A DNA stretch of 64,000 nt from Myxococcus stipitatus (GCF_038561935.1 NZ_CP102770.1:1-64000), one strand, 5' to 3'. Positions 17,155 to 25,938 are shown, numbered from the stretch's first letter. Notes: generated from the sequence alone by a model not told the origin. Program-made: numbers and translations.

Positions 17155-18996
17155 TCACGGTGTGTACACCACCGTGAGGACGACATTCGTTGAGTCCTTC
17201 ACGAAGAGGTACTGGGTCGCCGTCTGCTCCTGGCTGAAGCGCAGCCGGAGCTGTGTCCTCCCCGCCCGGTGGATGGCGGCCAGCCCCGAGGCGCTGAAGT
17301 CCCCGGAGCTCTTCGCGCCCGAGGTGAAGCGGTCGATGCTGGCCACCGCGCTCGCGCTCGCCGGCGCCGCCCAGTCGGAGACCTCCGTGGCCGCGCCGTT
17401 GAACGTCCCCGCGTTCACATCGACGACCAGCGTGTTGCCGACAGGCGTCGACCACGGGTCCCCGGAGCCCGAGGAGTAGCTCACCGTCACGAAGGCCCGA
17501 GTGACGGTGGCCCCCTCCGGGAGGCTCGACGTGTCGAACGAGAGGAACGCGCGGTTGGACTTCCCATCCGTCCCTCGCCCGAGCGCCAGGTTCGACAGGG
17601 TGCCCAACACCACGCCGCTCCCATCCGCGTTGGCCTTCAGGTAGCCGTCCTCCGCGGCGAGGCTCGTGAACGTGGCCGTCACGGGCGCGGGCGTGCCGGT
17701 GTTGTCCACGGTGACGTGTGTGTCGTCATCCAGGCCCACGTTGCCCGCGCCGTCATACGCCCGAGCCCCCAGCGTGTGCGCCCCGTTCCCCACGCCCTCG
17801 CTGCTCCACGCGAACTCATACGGAGCCACCGTGTCCGTCGCCACCACGGCCCCGTCCACCAGCAGCTCCACGCGAGCGACGCCCACGTCGTCCGAGGCGC
17901 CCACCGCCACCGTCACCGTGCCGCGCACCGTCGCCCCGTCCGTCGGAGACGTCACCTGCACCGTCGGCGGAGTGGTGTCTCCCCCGGAACCCCGGGTGAG
18001 CCCGAAGAACGCGGCCTGGTGATACACGGCGCAGAGGTTCACATCGGTCATGTACGCGCCCGTGGAGCCGCAGGCCGTGGTGCTGCCCGGGAAGTGGAAC
18101 TGCGCATCGAAGGCCACCGCGTGGCCCATGCCCGTGAGCTCCCACGTCTCCACCCGCGCCGTCCCCGCGCTGTCCCGATAGACCTTGTGCGGGAAGCCCG
18201 CGACGGTCTCCACCGTGTCCGGCGTCTGGTCGATGCCATGCACGTCCGTCCACTGCTCCAGGGCCTCGGTGGCATTCAGGGGCCGCACCGTGAAGTCGCT
18301 GGTGCCGTACCAGATGGACACGCGGGGACGCGGGCCCGAGTACCCCGGGTATCCACCGCGCACCAGGTTCCCCCAAGCCGTGGGCGTCTTGTCCGTGCCG
18401 GGGCTCATGCAGGAGAGCGCGGACGTCATGGACGTGGCGCACTGGAAGGGTCCGCCCGCGTTGATGGCGCCGGCGGAGAACACGTCCGGATAGACGGCCA
18501 GCAGCGCGGACGTCATGTACCCGCCCGCCGAGAAGCCCGCGACGTACACCCGCGACGCATCGACGGAGTACGCGGCCTTCATCGCGTCCACCATCTGCTT
18601 GATGGAGAGCGCCTCGCCCGAGTCGCGCGAGGTGTCACCGGGCTCGAACCAGTTGAAGCACTGGGTGCCGCTGTTGCTGCCCTGCTGCTGCGGATACACG
18701 AGGTAGAACTTGTAGACGTCGGCCGCTGCCGTCCAGCCACTCAGCTCCATGCCTGTCGCGTTCTGCGTGCAGCCGTGGAGCACCACCACCACCGGCGCGT
18801 TGGCGGGCATCCCCGAGGGCACGTGCCGATACATCAGCAGGTTTCCCGGGTTGCTCCCGAAGCCCGTCACCTGCGTCAGCCCCCGCCGGGCCTCCTCGAG
18901 CCCAGCCACCGGCGCGGGCGGCACCTCCACCTCGCCACAGCCCACGGTGAGCAGGCCCAGCCACAGGAATGCCAGTCGAGAACGCCACGAGGACAT
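17155..18996 (-). CDS. Secreted PHB-depolymerase-type esterase with Ig and DNRLRE domains
   Basis: Lipoprotein of 613 aa. The N terminus ends in LLTVGC (Cys20). Residues about 40-330 are an alpha/beta-hydrolase of the PHB depolymerase/feruloyl esterase type: VVVLHGCTQNA (oxyanion region), VAGFSAGGY with nucleophile Ser156, and ELTGMGHAV with the catalytic His. A bacterial Ig-like domain follows (SPTDGATVRGTVTVAV, about 345-440), then a C-terminal DNRLRE-type beta domain (AFLSFDTSSLPEG). The ATG at 18996 follows GGGAGG by 4 bases. It probably degrades polyester, or esterified wall polymers, outside the cell. Confidence 0.87.
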   Translation of the reverse strand: MSSWRSRLAFLWLGLLTVGCGEVEVPPAPVAGLEEARRGLTQVTGFGSNPGNLLMYRHVPSGMPANAPVVVVLHGCTQNATGMELSGWTAAADVYKFYLVYPQQQGSNSGTQCFNWFEPGDTSRDSGEALSIKQMVDAMKAAYSVDASRVYVAGFSAGGYMTSALLAVYPDVFSAGAINAGGPFQCATSMTSALSCMSPGTDKTPTAWGNLVRGGYPGYSGPRPRVSIWYGTSDFTVRPLNATEALEQWTDVHGIDQTPDTVETVAGFPHKVYRDSAGTARVETWELTGMGHAVAFDAQFHFPGSTTACGSTGAYMTDVNLCAVYHQAAFFGLTRGSGGDTTPPTVQVTSPTDGATVRGTVTVAVGASDDVGVARVELLVDGAVVATDTVAPYEFAWSSEGVGNGAHTLGARAYDGAGNVGLDDDTHVTVDNTGTPAPVTATFTSLAAEDGYLKANADGSGVVLGTLSNLALGRGTDGKSNRAFLSFDTSSLPEGATVTRAFVTVSYSSGSGDPWSTPVGNTLVVDVNAGTFNGAATEVSDWAAPASASAVASIDRFTSGAKSSGDFSASGLAAIHRAGRTQLRLRFSQEQTATQYLFVKDSTNVVLTVVYTP

Positions 18997-19100
18997 GGTG
19001 CCTCCCGGGCCGTCAGGGGAAGGGGAGGACGGCCGCGGGGCGCAACGTGACTCTCCCGCCTCCACCCGGTTCAAGGCGCGCCGCGTCGCCTCGACGGTGA

Positions 19101-19170
19101 AACCTGAACCAGGATTCAGTTCAGCGCGTCGCGTCGAATTCCATGGAACCTGAATCGTTCTTCAGGTTCC
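19101..19170. repeat. Repeated AACCTGAA elements with perfect 10-bp hairpin
   Basis: A perfect inverted repeat GGAACCTGAA (19145-19154) / TTCAGGTTCC (19161-19170) with a 6-base loop, and a second copy of AACCTGAA at 19101-19108 followed by TTCAG at 19115-19119. It lies 11 bases after the glutathione synthetase stop and 105-175 bases upstream of the esterase start, so it may be a terminator, a regulator site for the esterase, or both. Confidence 0.5.
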
Positions 19171-19181
19171 ACACTCGCGCG

Positions 19182-20150
19182 TCAGCGGGCGGGGCGCTGC
19201 TCGGCGGCGAGGCGCTCGGCCAGGTCGATGACGTGGGCCTCGATGCACACGTCGTCCAGGAGGTTGGCCTCCACCACGCCCGTGGGGCTCGTGACGTTCA
19301 CCTCGGTGAGGTAGTCGCCCAGCACGTCGATGCCCACGAACAGCAGCCCGCGCTTGCGGAGCTCGGGCTTGAGGCGCTCGCAAATCTCGCGGTCCCGGGC
19401 GGTGAGCACCGCCTTGTGGGGCGTGCCGCCCGCGGCCATGTTGCCCCGGTGGTCATCGCCCGAGGGCACGCGCAGCACGCCGCCCACCGGCTCGCCATCC
19501 ACCATGAGGATGCGCTTGTCGCCCTGGCGGCTCTCCGGGATGTACGCCTGCGCGACGACGGCCTCGCGGCCTCCCTGCGTGAGCAGCTCCACCGCCGAGC
19601 GCGCGTTCCGGTCTCCCGGCGACAGGAAGAGGATGCCCTTCCCACCGAACCCATCCACCGGCTTGAGGATGGTGCCCTGCGCGTTGCGAGCGATGAAGTC
19701 CATCAGCACGGGCAGCTCGCGGGTGATGCGCGTGTCCGGCATCAAGTCCGCGTAGCGCAGCGCGAAGAGCTTCTCGTTCGCGTCGCGGATGCCGGCGGGG
19801 TGGTTCAGGTAGACGGGCGGACGCTCCGGACACAGCTCCACCAGCTGCGTGGCGTGGAGAAACTCCACGTCCACCGGCGGGTCCTTGCGCAGGAAGAGCA
19901 CGTCGGCGTCCGACAGCTCGCGCGGCACCTCATCCAGCACGTCGAAGTGCCGGCCCACCTCCCGGCGCACGGTGACGTGGCGCATGCGCGCCTCCGCCGC
20001 CCGGCCGTTGAAGCGCAGCCACCCTTGCTCGAAGTAGAGCACCCGGTGGCCCCGCTTCTGCGCCTCCAGCATCAGCGCGAAGGTGGAGTCGTGGTCCACC
20101 CGCACCGTCTCGAGCGGGTCCATCAGGAAGGCAATGGTGAGCGCGGCCAT
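19182..20150 (-). CDS. gshB: Glutathione synthetase
   Basis: ATP-grasp ligase of 322 aa that joins gamma-glutamylcysteine and glycine, close to the usual 315 aa. The N-terminal substrate domain begins MAALTIAFLMDPLETV, followed by the DHDSTFALMLEAQKRGH motif. The ATP-grasp part has GGKGILFLSPG near 175 and, toward the C terminus, VGGVLRVPSGDDHRGNMAAGG and ERLKPELRKRGLLFVGIDV, which are strongly conserved in GshB. The frame extends upstream to 20213, but ATG at 20150 opens the conserved N terminus. It is cytoplasmic, and the neighbouring genes do not point to a pathway. Confidence 0.95.
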   Translation of the reverse strand: MAALTIAFLMDPLETVRVDHDSTFALMLEAQKRGHRVLYFEQGWLRFNGRAAEARMRHVTVRREVGRHFDVLDEVPRELSDADVLFLRKDPPVDVEFLHATQLVELCPERPPVYLNHPAGIRDANEKLFALRYADLMPDTRITRELPVLMDFIARNAQGTILKPVDGFGGKGILFLSPGDRNARSAVELLTQGGREAVVAQAYIPESRQGDKRILMVDGEPVGGVLRVPSGDDHRGNMAAGGTPHKAVLTARDREICERLKPELRKRGLLFVGIDVLGDYLTEVNVTSPTGVVEANLLDDVCIEAHVIDLAERLAAEQRPAR

Positions 20151-20228
20151 GGTCTCGGGAGGGTGGGGGTGAGAGGTGCCGGAAGATAACAGGGCCCCTC
20201 TGCACCGCCGCACATTCGAGAGAGGTGC

Positions 20229-21938
20229 CTACAAGTCCTGCCAGCTCTCGAAGTTCAACCGGGTTGTCTCACCCGCGACAATCACCACGACGAGTGAGCG
20301 CTTCTCGCCCTGGGGGTCGAGGATTCGCAGCGTGTGCTTGCCCGCTGGCAGCTCCACGCCGAGCAGCGGCATCACCCCCAGCTTCTGCTTGCCGAGGTAG
20401 ATGGGCGCCGACTGACCCTTCACGTTGAGCGACAGCTTCCCCGTCGCGCGGCCCGGGCGAGGGGTGCCGGTGCGCTCCGTCTTCGGCTCGTCGTCCACCG
20501 GCTCCTTGCGCGAAGGCGGCGCCTTGACGACCTCCGAGGGCTTCTTCGCCACCACCGTGCCGCCGTCTCCGGGCTCCGGGAAGACGGCCAGCCGGGAGTC
20601 GTAGAGCTGCACCTCCGGGATGGGCTCCACCGTCGAGTCCAGCGCGCTGCTCAAGCGCAGGGCGCCATAGCCTCCTCCCGCGAGGATGCCGAGCAGCACC
20701 ACGCCCCACAGCACGTTGGAGCGCGTGCGCTGCGCGGACGTGAGCGCCTCCTCGTCCACGGGCGCCGGAGCCTGGGACTTCTTCACCGTCGCCACCCGGC
20801 GCGAGGGCTTCTTGCCCGGCACCGGCTCGTTCCCGCTCCGGGGCGTGGCGGTGTCCTCGCGCACGGGCAGGTACGGCCCGTCGTCCCCTCGCAGGGCGCG
20901 CTTGGCGGAGTCCACCATGTGGCTGCTGGCCGTGCCCTCCGCGCTCTCCAGGAGCGCGCGCGTGGCCGCCATCCGCTCCGCGAAGAGCTCGCGCATCATC
21001 GAGGCGCGGTGGTCCGCGTCCTGGATCAACGAGCTCGCCGCCGCCTCGATGGCGCGCGCCATGTCCCGGCCGTTGGCGAAGCGCTTCTCGCGGCTGCGCT
21101 CCAGCGCCTGCATCACCACCCGGCCCACCTGCTCCGGCACGTGGGGCGCGACGTGGGAGGGCCAGGGGATGGGCGCCTCGAGAATCTTCATCATCTCGTC
21201 GCGCTCGGTGCTCCCCGCGAACAGCCGCGCGCCGGTGAGCATCTCGTGCATCATCACGCCGACGGAGAACAGGTCGCTGCGGCCATCCAGCTTCTCGCCG
21301 CGCACCTGCTCCGGGGACATGTAGCCGGTGGTGCCCTTCACCGTGCCCGCGTGCGTGCGCTCCAGGCTGCCCTTCGCCTTGGCGATGCCGAAGTCGAGCA
21401 GCTTCACCACGCCGTCGTACGTCACCATGACGTTCTTCTGCGCGACGTCGCGGTGGATGACGGGGCTGGGCTCGCCCGAGGGCGCGGTGAAGGTGTGCGC
21501 GTAGTACAGCGCCATGCAGACGTCGCGCACCACCGACAGCGTGAAGCCCAGCGGCACCTGCTGCTTGCGGCGCAGGCACGCGCCGGTGAGCTGGTTCAGG
21601 TTCTGCCCGGCGATGAACTCCATGGCCAGGTAGAGCCCGTCATCCTCCTGCCCCAGGTCGAAGACCTGCGCGATGTTGGGGTGGTTGAAGGCCGCGGTGA
21701 TGCGGGCCTCATCCAAGAACATCCGCTCGAACTGCTCGTTGTCGCGGACATCCGGAAGGATGCGCTTGATGACCACGTACTTGCGGAAGCCACCCGGACC
21801 CGAAGTGAAGCCGAGGAACAGCTCGGCCATGCCACCGACGGACAGCTGGGTGACGACCTCGTACTTCCCGATGCGCTCGCCTCGATAGAAATCGATGGGT
21901 GCACCTTCCTCGCCAGCGCCCCGCCACCGGAGCAGCAC
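20229..21938 (-). CDS. Ser/Thr protein kinase with membrane span and PEGA-like tail
   Basis: Eukaryotic-like kinase of 569 aa. The kinase domain (about 24-290) has the glycine loop LSVGGMAELFLG, catalytic Lys in YVVIKRI, HRDVAQKN with the catalytic Asp and metal Asn, and DFGIAKAKG. One hydrophobic segment near 405-425 (VLWGVVLLGILAGGGYGAL) anchors it. The C-terminal about 70 residues (APIYLGKQKLGVMPL and HTLRILDPQG) are PEGA-like. The start is GTG at 21938 with no clear ribosome binding site, so it may lie slightly elsewhere. Expression may be linked to the proposed origin region upstream. Confidence 0.9.
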   Translation of the reverse strand: MLLRWRGAGEEGAPIDFYRGERIGKYEVVTQLSVGGMAELFLGFTSGPGGFRKYVVIKRILPDVRDNEQFERMFLDEARITAAFNHPNIAQVFDLGQEDDGLYLAMEFIAGQNLNQLTGACLRRKQQVPLGFTLSVVRDVCMALYYAHTFTAPSGEPSPVIHRDVAQKNVMVTYDGVVKLLDFGIAKAKGSLERTHAGTVKGTTGYMSPEQVRGEKLDGRSDLFSVGVMMHEMLTGARLFAGSTERDEMMKILEAPIPWPSHVAPHVPEQVGRVVMQALERSREKRFANGRDMARAIEAAASSLIQDADHRASMMRELFAERMAATRALLESAEGTASSHMVDSAKRALRGDDGPYLPVREDTATPRSGNEPVPGKKPSRRVATVKKSQAPAPVDEEALTSAQRTRSNVLWGVVLLGILAGGGYGALRLSSALDSTVEPIPEVQLYDSRLAVFPEPGDGGTVVAKKPSEVVKAPPSRKEPVDDEPKTERTGTPRPGRATGKLSLNVKGQSAPIYLGKQKLGVMPLLGVELPAGKHTLRILDPQGEKRSLVVVIVAGETTRLNFESWQDL

Positions 21939-21949
21939 CGCGGCGGAGG

Positions 21950-22290
21950 ATAACAGGCTTGTAGGGCGTGGACGTGGGGTGTGAATGCGGCGTCACGCCA
22001 GGTCGCCCCCTCATCCACTGGCGAGCTGTGGATGGCCTGTGGATAGTGGGGGAGTCGCTGTGGAGAAACGGTGGCGTGGATCATCCCCTGTGGGAAGCCG
22101 GGGGAAACCGCCAGTTTACCCACATGTAGCATTGAGCGAATTCGTGAGTTATCTCGCGAGCTTGCTGACTTGTCCCCAAGTCCACGCGCTCTACCGCTTC
22201 CACCACTTGATCAATACCTCCATTAAGCTTTTGAAGAAGCAGCAGGTCGCTGGGGACAGAGCCTGTGGATGGGTGCAACACGGTTGTAGA
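21950..22290. other. oriC: Candidate chromosomal replication origin (oriC)
   Basis: A gap of about 360 bases between divergent genes with an unusual density of DnaA-box-like 9-mers (consensus TTATCCACA). Single-mismatch sites are TGTGGATAG at 22038-22046, TGTGGAGAA at 22059-22067 and TTACCCACA at 22116-22124; two-mismatch copies TGTGGATGG lie at 22027-22035 and 22264-22272. Between the last two groups is the most A+T-rich stretch nearby, including TTGATCAATACC and TTAAGCTTTTGAAG around 22205-22240, suited to unwinding. It lies about 21 kb from dnaA and sits at the divergence point of a kinase gene and a lipoprotein operon. Confidence 0.55.
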
Positions 22291-22300
22291 GTCCTGGGCC

Positions 22301-23140
22301 GTGCGAGCACTCACCCTCCTCTTCTGGTTGTTCGCCACGCAAGCCTGGGGCGCCGAGTCCCCGCTGACGCGAGCCGAGCAGCTCTTCGATGCGCTGGCGT
22401 TCGATGAAGCGGCCACGGCCTTCCAGGCGGCGCTGAAGGCCCCTGGAACGCGCGAGGAGCGCACGCGGGCATGGCGGGGGCTGGCGATATGCCACGCGGT
22501 CCTGGGACAGCGTGAGGAGGCCCAGGGGGCCTTCGAGGCATTGCTGGTCCTGGACCCTGGCGCCGAGGTGAAGGGCTCCCTGGGGCCCAAGGTGCAGTCG
22601 CCCTTCCAGGCGGCGAAGGCAGCCCTGATGGGGCGGCGGGCCACACTCACGGTGACGCGGATGCCGGATGGGCGGGTGGTGGCGCGCTTGGAGCAGCCCC
22701 GGAGCGTGGCCACGGAGGTAATGGTGGCGGTGCGCGTGCCGGGCGCGGCGGGCTTCTCCGCGGTGGTGCGCCCTCCTCCGGGTCCCGTGGAGATGAAGGC
22801 CCCGCCGGAGCGGGCCGTGGAGGCCTACGCGGTGGCGCGCGATGCCGGGGGCGTCATCCTGTTCGAGCAGGGCACCGCGCGGGCCCCGCTGAGGCTGGAG
22901 GCCATGAGCGAGCTGCCCCCGGCGGTGGCGTCGGCGCGGGAGGGGGCACTGCCTCCGGCGGCGTCGGTGGCCTCGACGGCCTCGGCGGCATCGGTGGAGG
23001 AGTCACCGCGCCGAGGACTCTGGCCCTACGTCGTCGGCGGAGTGGGGCTGGCCGCCGCGGGGGTGGTGCTGGGCGTGGTGCTGACGCGGCCGGAGTCGCT
23101 GGTGTTGCCCGTGGCCGACCGCTCGGAGCGCCTGCCATGA
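22301..23140 (+). CDS. Exported protein with TPR-like N-terminal domain
   Basis: Protein of about 279 aa. A signal peptide (VRALTLLFWLFATQAWG) precedes a helical region (about 20-110) with AEQLFDALAFDEAATAFQAAL and REEAQGAFEALLVLDPG, matching TPR repeats. The middle is beta-rich, then a Pro/Ala/Ser stretch and a membrane-like segment (WPYVVGGVGLAAAGVVLGVVL, about 240-262). The start is GTG at 22301; a longer frame opens at 22265. Its stop overlaps the next ATG by 4 bases (ATGA), so the two genes are translationally coupled. It may bind or position the following lipoprotein, but the function is unknown. Confidence 0.75.
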   Translation: MRALTLLFWLFATQAWGAESPLTRAEQLFDALAFDEAATAFQAALKAPGTREERTRAWRGLAICHAVLGQREEAQGAFEALLVLDPGAEVKGSLGPKVQSPFQAAKAALMGRRATLTVTRMPDGRVVARLEQPRSVATEVMVAVRVPGAAGFSAVVRPPPGPVEMKAPPERAVEAYAVARDAGGVILFEQGTARAPLRLEAMSELPPAVASAREGALPPAASVASTASAASVEESPRRGLWPYVVGGVGLAAAGVVLGVVLTRPESLVLPVADRSERLP

Positions 23141-24030
23141 GACGAGTGTCCTCGCGAGGGTGGTGGCTGCTCGTGGCCCTGGGGTCGCTCGTGCTGGCCG
23201 GGTGTGAGGAGGTCCCCGCCCTGGTGCCGCCCGACCTGTGCGCCAGCGTGGTGTGTCCGCAGGGGCAGGGGTGCCTGGAGGGGCGGTGCCTGGCCACCGC
23301 GTGCCAGGGCGTGGCCTGCGGCGCCGGACGGTACTGCGAGCAGGACACGTGCAAGGAGGTCTCGTGCCTGGGGATGGCGTGCGCGGGAGGTGAGGTGTGC
23401 CGCGCGGGCGCGTGTGGCCGCGTGAGCTGTGGCGCCACCGTGGCGTGCCTCCCGACGGAGCGCTGCCTGGACTTGGCCTGCGTGAAGGACACGTGCCGAG
23501 GCGTGGCGTGTCCTCAAGGGACGGTGTGCCGGCCCGGTGGGCAGTGCCGGGGCGTCGCGTGCGCGGGTGACTCCGCTTGTGCCTCGGACGAGCGCTGCGG
23601 CGCGGATGGCCGGTGCGTGTCCACCTCCGGGTGCGCGGCGGTGAGCTGTCCCTCGCAGCAGGTGTGCCGCGAGGGTGCGTGCCAGGTGCTCTCCTGCGCC
23701 AGCGCGGCGCAGTGCGGAGCCGGGGAGGTGTGCCGCTCGGGCACGTGCCTGTCCGGCACGGAGGCCTGCGCGAAGACGGGCCCGTGTGCCGCGGGGCAGG
23801 TGTGCCGCGACGGTGCATGCCGCGCGGTGGAGTGCGGCGCGGGCCGGTCATGCCAGGGACTGGAGAGCTGCCGCGCGGGCGTGTGCGAGGGGCCGGTGCG
23901 AGCAGAGGCCCAGGGGCTGACGCCTGGCGCGGGGGTGCTTCCGGTGGGGCCCGGCGCCGTGAGTCCCGGCGTGGGCGGAGGTCCGGCCCGAGGCCCCACG
24001 CACACGCTCCATCCCGGCGTGGTTCCGTGA
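23137..24030 (+). CDS. Cysteine-rich repeat lipoprotein
   Basis: Lipoprotein of 297 aa. The N terminus MRRVSSRGWWLLVALGSLVLAGC has a clear lipobox LAGC. The remainder is a string of short units containing Cys about every 5-12 residues, with repeated patterns such as C..G..C..G.C and GEVCRSGTC or QVCRDGACRAVEC. The spacing resembles trypsin-inhibitor-like or EB-type Cys-rich modules of secreted proteins, with many disulfides expected. It ends with a Gly/Pro/Ala-rich tail. The role, perhaps adhesion or surface structure, is unknown. It is coupled to the upstream TPR gene. Confidence 0.78.
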   Translation: MRRVSSRGWWLLVALGSLVLAGCEEVPALVPPDLCASVVCPQGQGCLEGRCLATACQGVACGAGRYCEQDTCKEVSCLGMACAGGEVCRAGACGRVSCGATVACLPTERCLDLACVKDTCRGVACPQGTVCRPGGQCRGVACAGDSACASDERCGADGRCVSTSGCAAVSCPSQQVCREGACQVLSCASAAQCGAGEVCRSGTCLSGTEACAKTGPCAAGQVCRDGACRAVECGAGRSCQGLESCRAGVCEGPVRAEAQGLTPGAGVLPVGPGAVSPGVGGGPARGPTHTLHPGVVP

Positions 24031-24045
24031 GCGCCGCGCGCTGGC

Positions 24046-24345
24046 TCACCGGAGGACGTTGCGCAGCTTCTCCAGGAGCCCGGGCAAGGTCGTGAGCAGC
24101 TCGTGGTCCGTGTGCTCGAGGTCCTCGTGAAGGACGTCGAGGTCCTCGGTCGAGTCCGTCGTGTTGGCCAGTTGGTGGAGGAGGCCGTGCAGCTGCTGGT
24201 GGCGCGTCACCAGTCGCGTGAGGGTGCCCTCCAATTCATGGGAGAGCGTGTCATCCCATGGGAAATCCAGGCTGATGAGCTCGCGGAGTTGTTCGACCAG
24301 GTAGGTGAGGTCCCAGGACTCCTCGTAGCCGGCTCTCCGAGGCAT
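24046..24345 (-). CDS. Small acidic helical protein, unknown
   Basis: A 99-aa protein that I do not recognise. It is rich in Leu, His and acidic residues, with a likely coiled coil or helical bundle (about 20-90) and segments such as LTRLVTRHQQLHGLLHQL and EDLEHTDHELLTTLPGLL. No signal peptide or membrane span is visible. ATG at 24345 follows a GGGGGAG site. It lies just downstream of the next minus-strand gene and probably shares its transcript. Confidence 0.6.
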   Translation of the reverse strand: MPRRAGYEESWDLTYLVEQLRELISLDFPWDDTLSHELEGTLTRLVTRHQQLHGLLHQLANTTDSTEDLDVLHEDLEHTDHELLTTLPGLLEKLRNVLR

Positions 24346-24367
24346 CGCTCCCCCAGGCCACCGGGCC

Positions 24368-24748
24368 TCAGCCCAGCACGCGTATCCGGGTGAGTCCGGC
24401 CAGCGTCAGCCGGGAGCGGGACGTGTCCACCTCCACGGTGGCGTGGCAGCCCTCCAGCTCCAGGCAGGCCATCCGCGGCATGGAAGGTGGGCCTTCCTCC
24501 TGGTGCGCCAGCGAAGCCATGCGGAACAGCTCTGAATACAGGGCCTGTCGCGTCTGGGGAGGCAGGCCCTCCACGCTGCCTCGCAGGCCTCGTGGAATGA
24601 GCACGGTGAAGGCATGCGAGCAGGCCGTGGGTTCCGCGTTGGCGACGGAGGTCATGCCGGGCGCCCACTGCGAGAATCGTACCTTTTGACGACTCAACCA
24701 TTCCGCGTGGTTGCGGCCAGGGGCGGAGGGACTGTCTGAAAAAGTCAC
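24368..24748 (-). CDS. Small hypothetical protein
   Basis: Protein of 126 aa without a recognised family. It has a central region with GLPPQTRQALYSELFRMASL and a C-terminal beta-rich part with ACLELEGCHATVEVD. No export signal is seen. The start is GTG at 24748, with AAGG nearby. It is followed at 22 bases by the 99-aa gene on the same strand, suggesting a two-gene operon of unknown role. Confidence 0.6.
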   Translation of the reverse strand: MTFSDSPSAPGRNHAEWLSRQKVRFSQWAPGMTSVANAEPTACSHAFTVLIPRGLRGSVEGLPPQTRQALYSELFRMASLAHQEEGPPSMPRMACLELEGCHATVEVDTSRSRLTLAGLTRIRVLG

Positions 24749-24829
24749 AGGCCCTTCCCTGGAGAATCCTGAAGTGTTGACCGGGTGGCGCGCTCCGCGA
24801 GTGCTCGCCTGCCCTGCTCCGGGAGGAGA

Positions 24830-25759
24830 TCACTTCAGCTGGCAGCAGATGGCGTAGGCCGTGGTGGGAAAGGCGGCGTTTTGGGCACCCTGGCAGCGAT
24901 AGCCCACCGCGTTCGGAGGTTGCTGCGTGGGGCTGGTGGTCGTGGTGACCCCCACCGGCATGAACGTGACGCCTGGGCTGGTGGCGGCGTCATGGAGCCC
25001 GTCACAACCCCCGCCCATCAAGAGCTCGCCTGGAAGGCACCAGGCCGTGATGCCCGCTGAGTCGCTGCTGGCGGCGCTCTTCGGGTAGGTGCAGGACAGC
25101 CGGGGTGCCGCGTGCTGGTGGTCCGCGCGGGCCACCGTCACGGAGGTGCCGTTGGTGCCACCCGTCGCGGGGAGGCGAACGCTCAACGTGGGCTGCGTCC
25201 CGACGGTGGTGATGATGAGCCCGTCGCCGAACTTGCCCGGGATGTCATCGAGCTTGTCCTTGTCCCCCGCGCTCATGAAGCCCTGGGCCGTGGGGGTGGC
25301 GGCGTTGTGGGAGTGGCTTGCCGGAGCGAAGGCGGAGGGCAGGGCGCCCGCGAGCCGCTGGCTGTCATTGGCGCGCAGGGCGAAGGGCACCGAGGTCAGC
25401 GGCAGCCGGGGGACGAGCTCGGACTGGCCCGCGAGCGTGACGCCCAGGTGCAGCTCGTTGCGCTTCATGACGTCATCGCGCAGGGGCATCGACGCCCCCA
25501 GCACCACCGCGTAGTAGCCGTTCGTCACCGGCACACCCACGTGGCTCTCCTGCCAGAGCGGGGCGCCGCCGGTGGACGTGGCGTAGAGGGCGAAGGTGAT
25601 GTCCTGCGGTGAGCCTTCGGGCGAGCCATCCGCGCGCACCAGCCGCCCCTGGAAGGCCATGGTCCGAGGCGCCTCCTGCGCGAGCGCGGGGCCTGTCCCC
25701 ACCACGAGCAACACCAGCACGAGCACGGACACGGGCACGAAGACGGGTCGAACGGGCAT
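24830..25759 (-). CDS. Secreted hypothetical protein, tail-fibre-like repeats
   Basis: Exported protein of about 309 aa, with a signal peptide ending in VVGTGPALA. The body starts with MAFQGRLVRADGSPEGSP and ITFALYATSTGGAPLWQES, then TSVPFALRANDSQRLAGALP and SHSHNAATPTAQGFMSAGDK, a pattern seen in phage-tail/collagen-like or secreted proteins of myxobacteria (H-S-H and D-K-L-D spacing). Four Cys occur in the C-terminal part. No catalytic motif is visible. ATG at 25759 follows GGAG. It is divergent from the large Cys-rich protein. Confidence 0.65.
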   Translation of the reverse strand: MPVRPVFVPVSVLVLVLLVVGTGPALAQEAPRTMAFQGRLVRADGSPEGSPQDITFALYATSTGGAPLWQESHVGVPVTNGYYAVVLGASMPLRDDVMKRNELHLGVTLAGQSELVPRLPLTSVPFALRANDSQRLAGALPSAFAPASHSHNAATPTAQGFMSAGDKDKLDDIPGKFGDGLIITTVGTQPTLSVRLPATGGTNGTSVTVARADHQHAAPRLSCTYPKSAASSDSAGITAWCLPGELLMGGGCDGLHDAATSPGVTFMPVGVTTTTSPTQQPPNAVGYRCQGAQNAAFPTTAYAICCQLK

Positions 25760-25938
25760 GAGGACTCCACGACGGGAGAGGGACGCGCGGGGGAGTCTAT
25801 GCCGCGAGCGTTCAGCAGCTGAAACCCGCGGGGTCCCGGAATGGCGTGGAGCAACGTTGGAGGACAGCTCGGCGGGGCCTACCCCTCGCATCCCCCTGGG
25901 GCCGGGGCTATAGCCGGACGTTGACTCGGGGAGGACCC

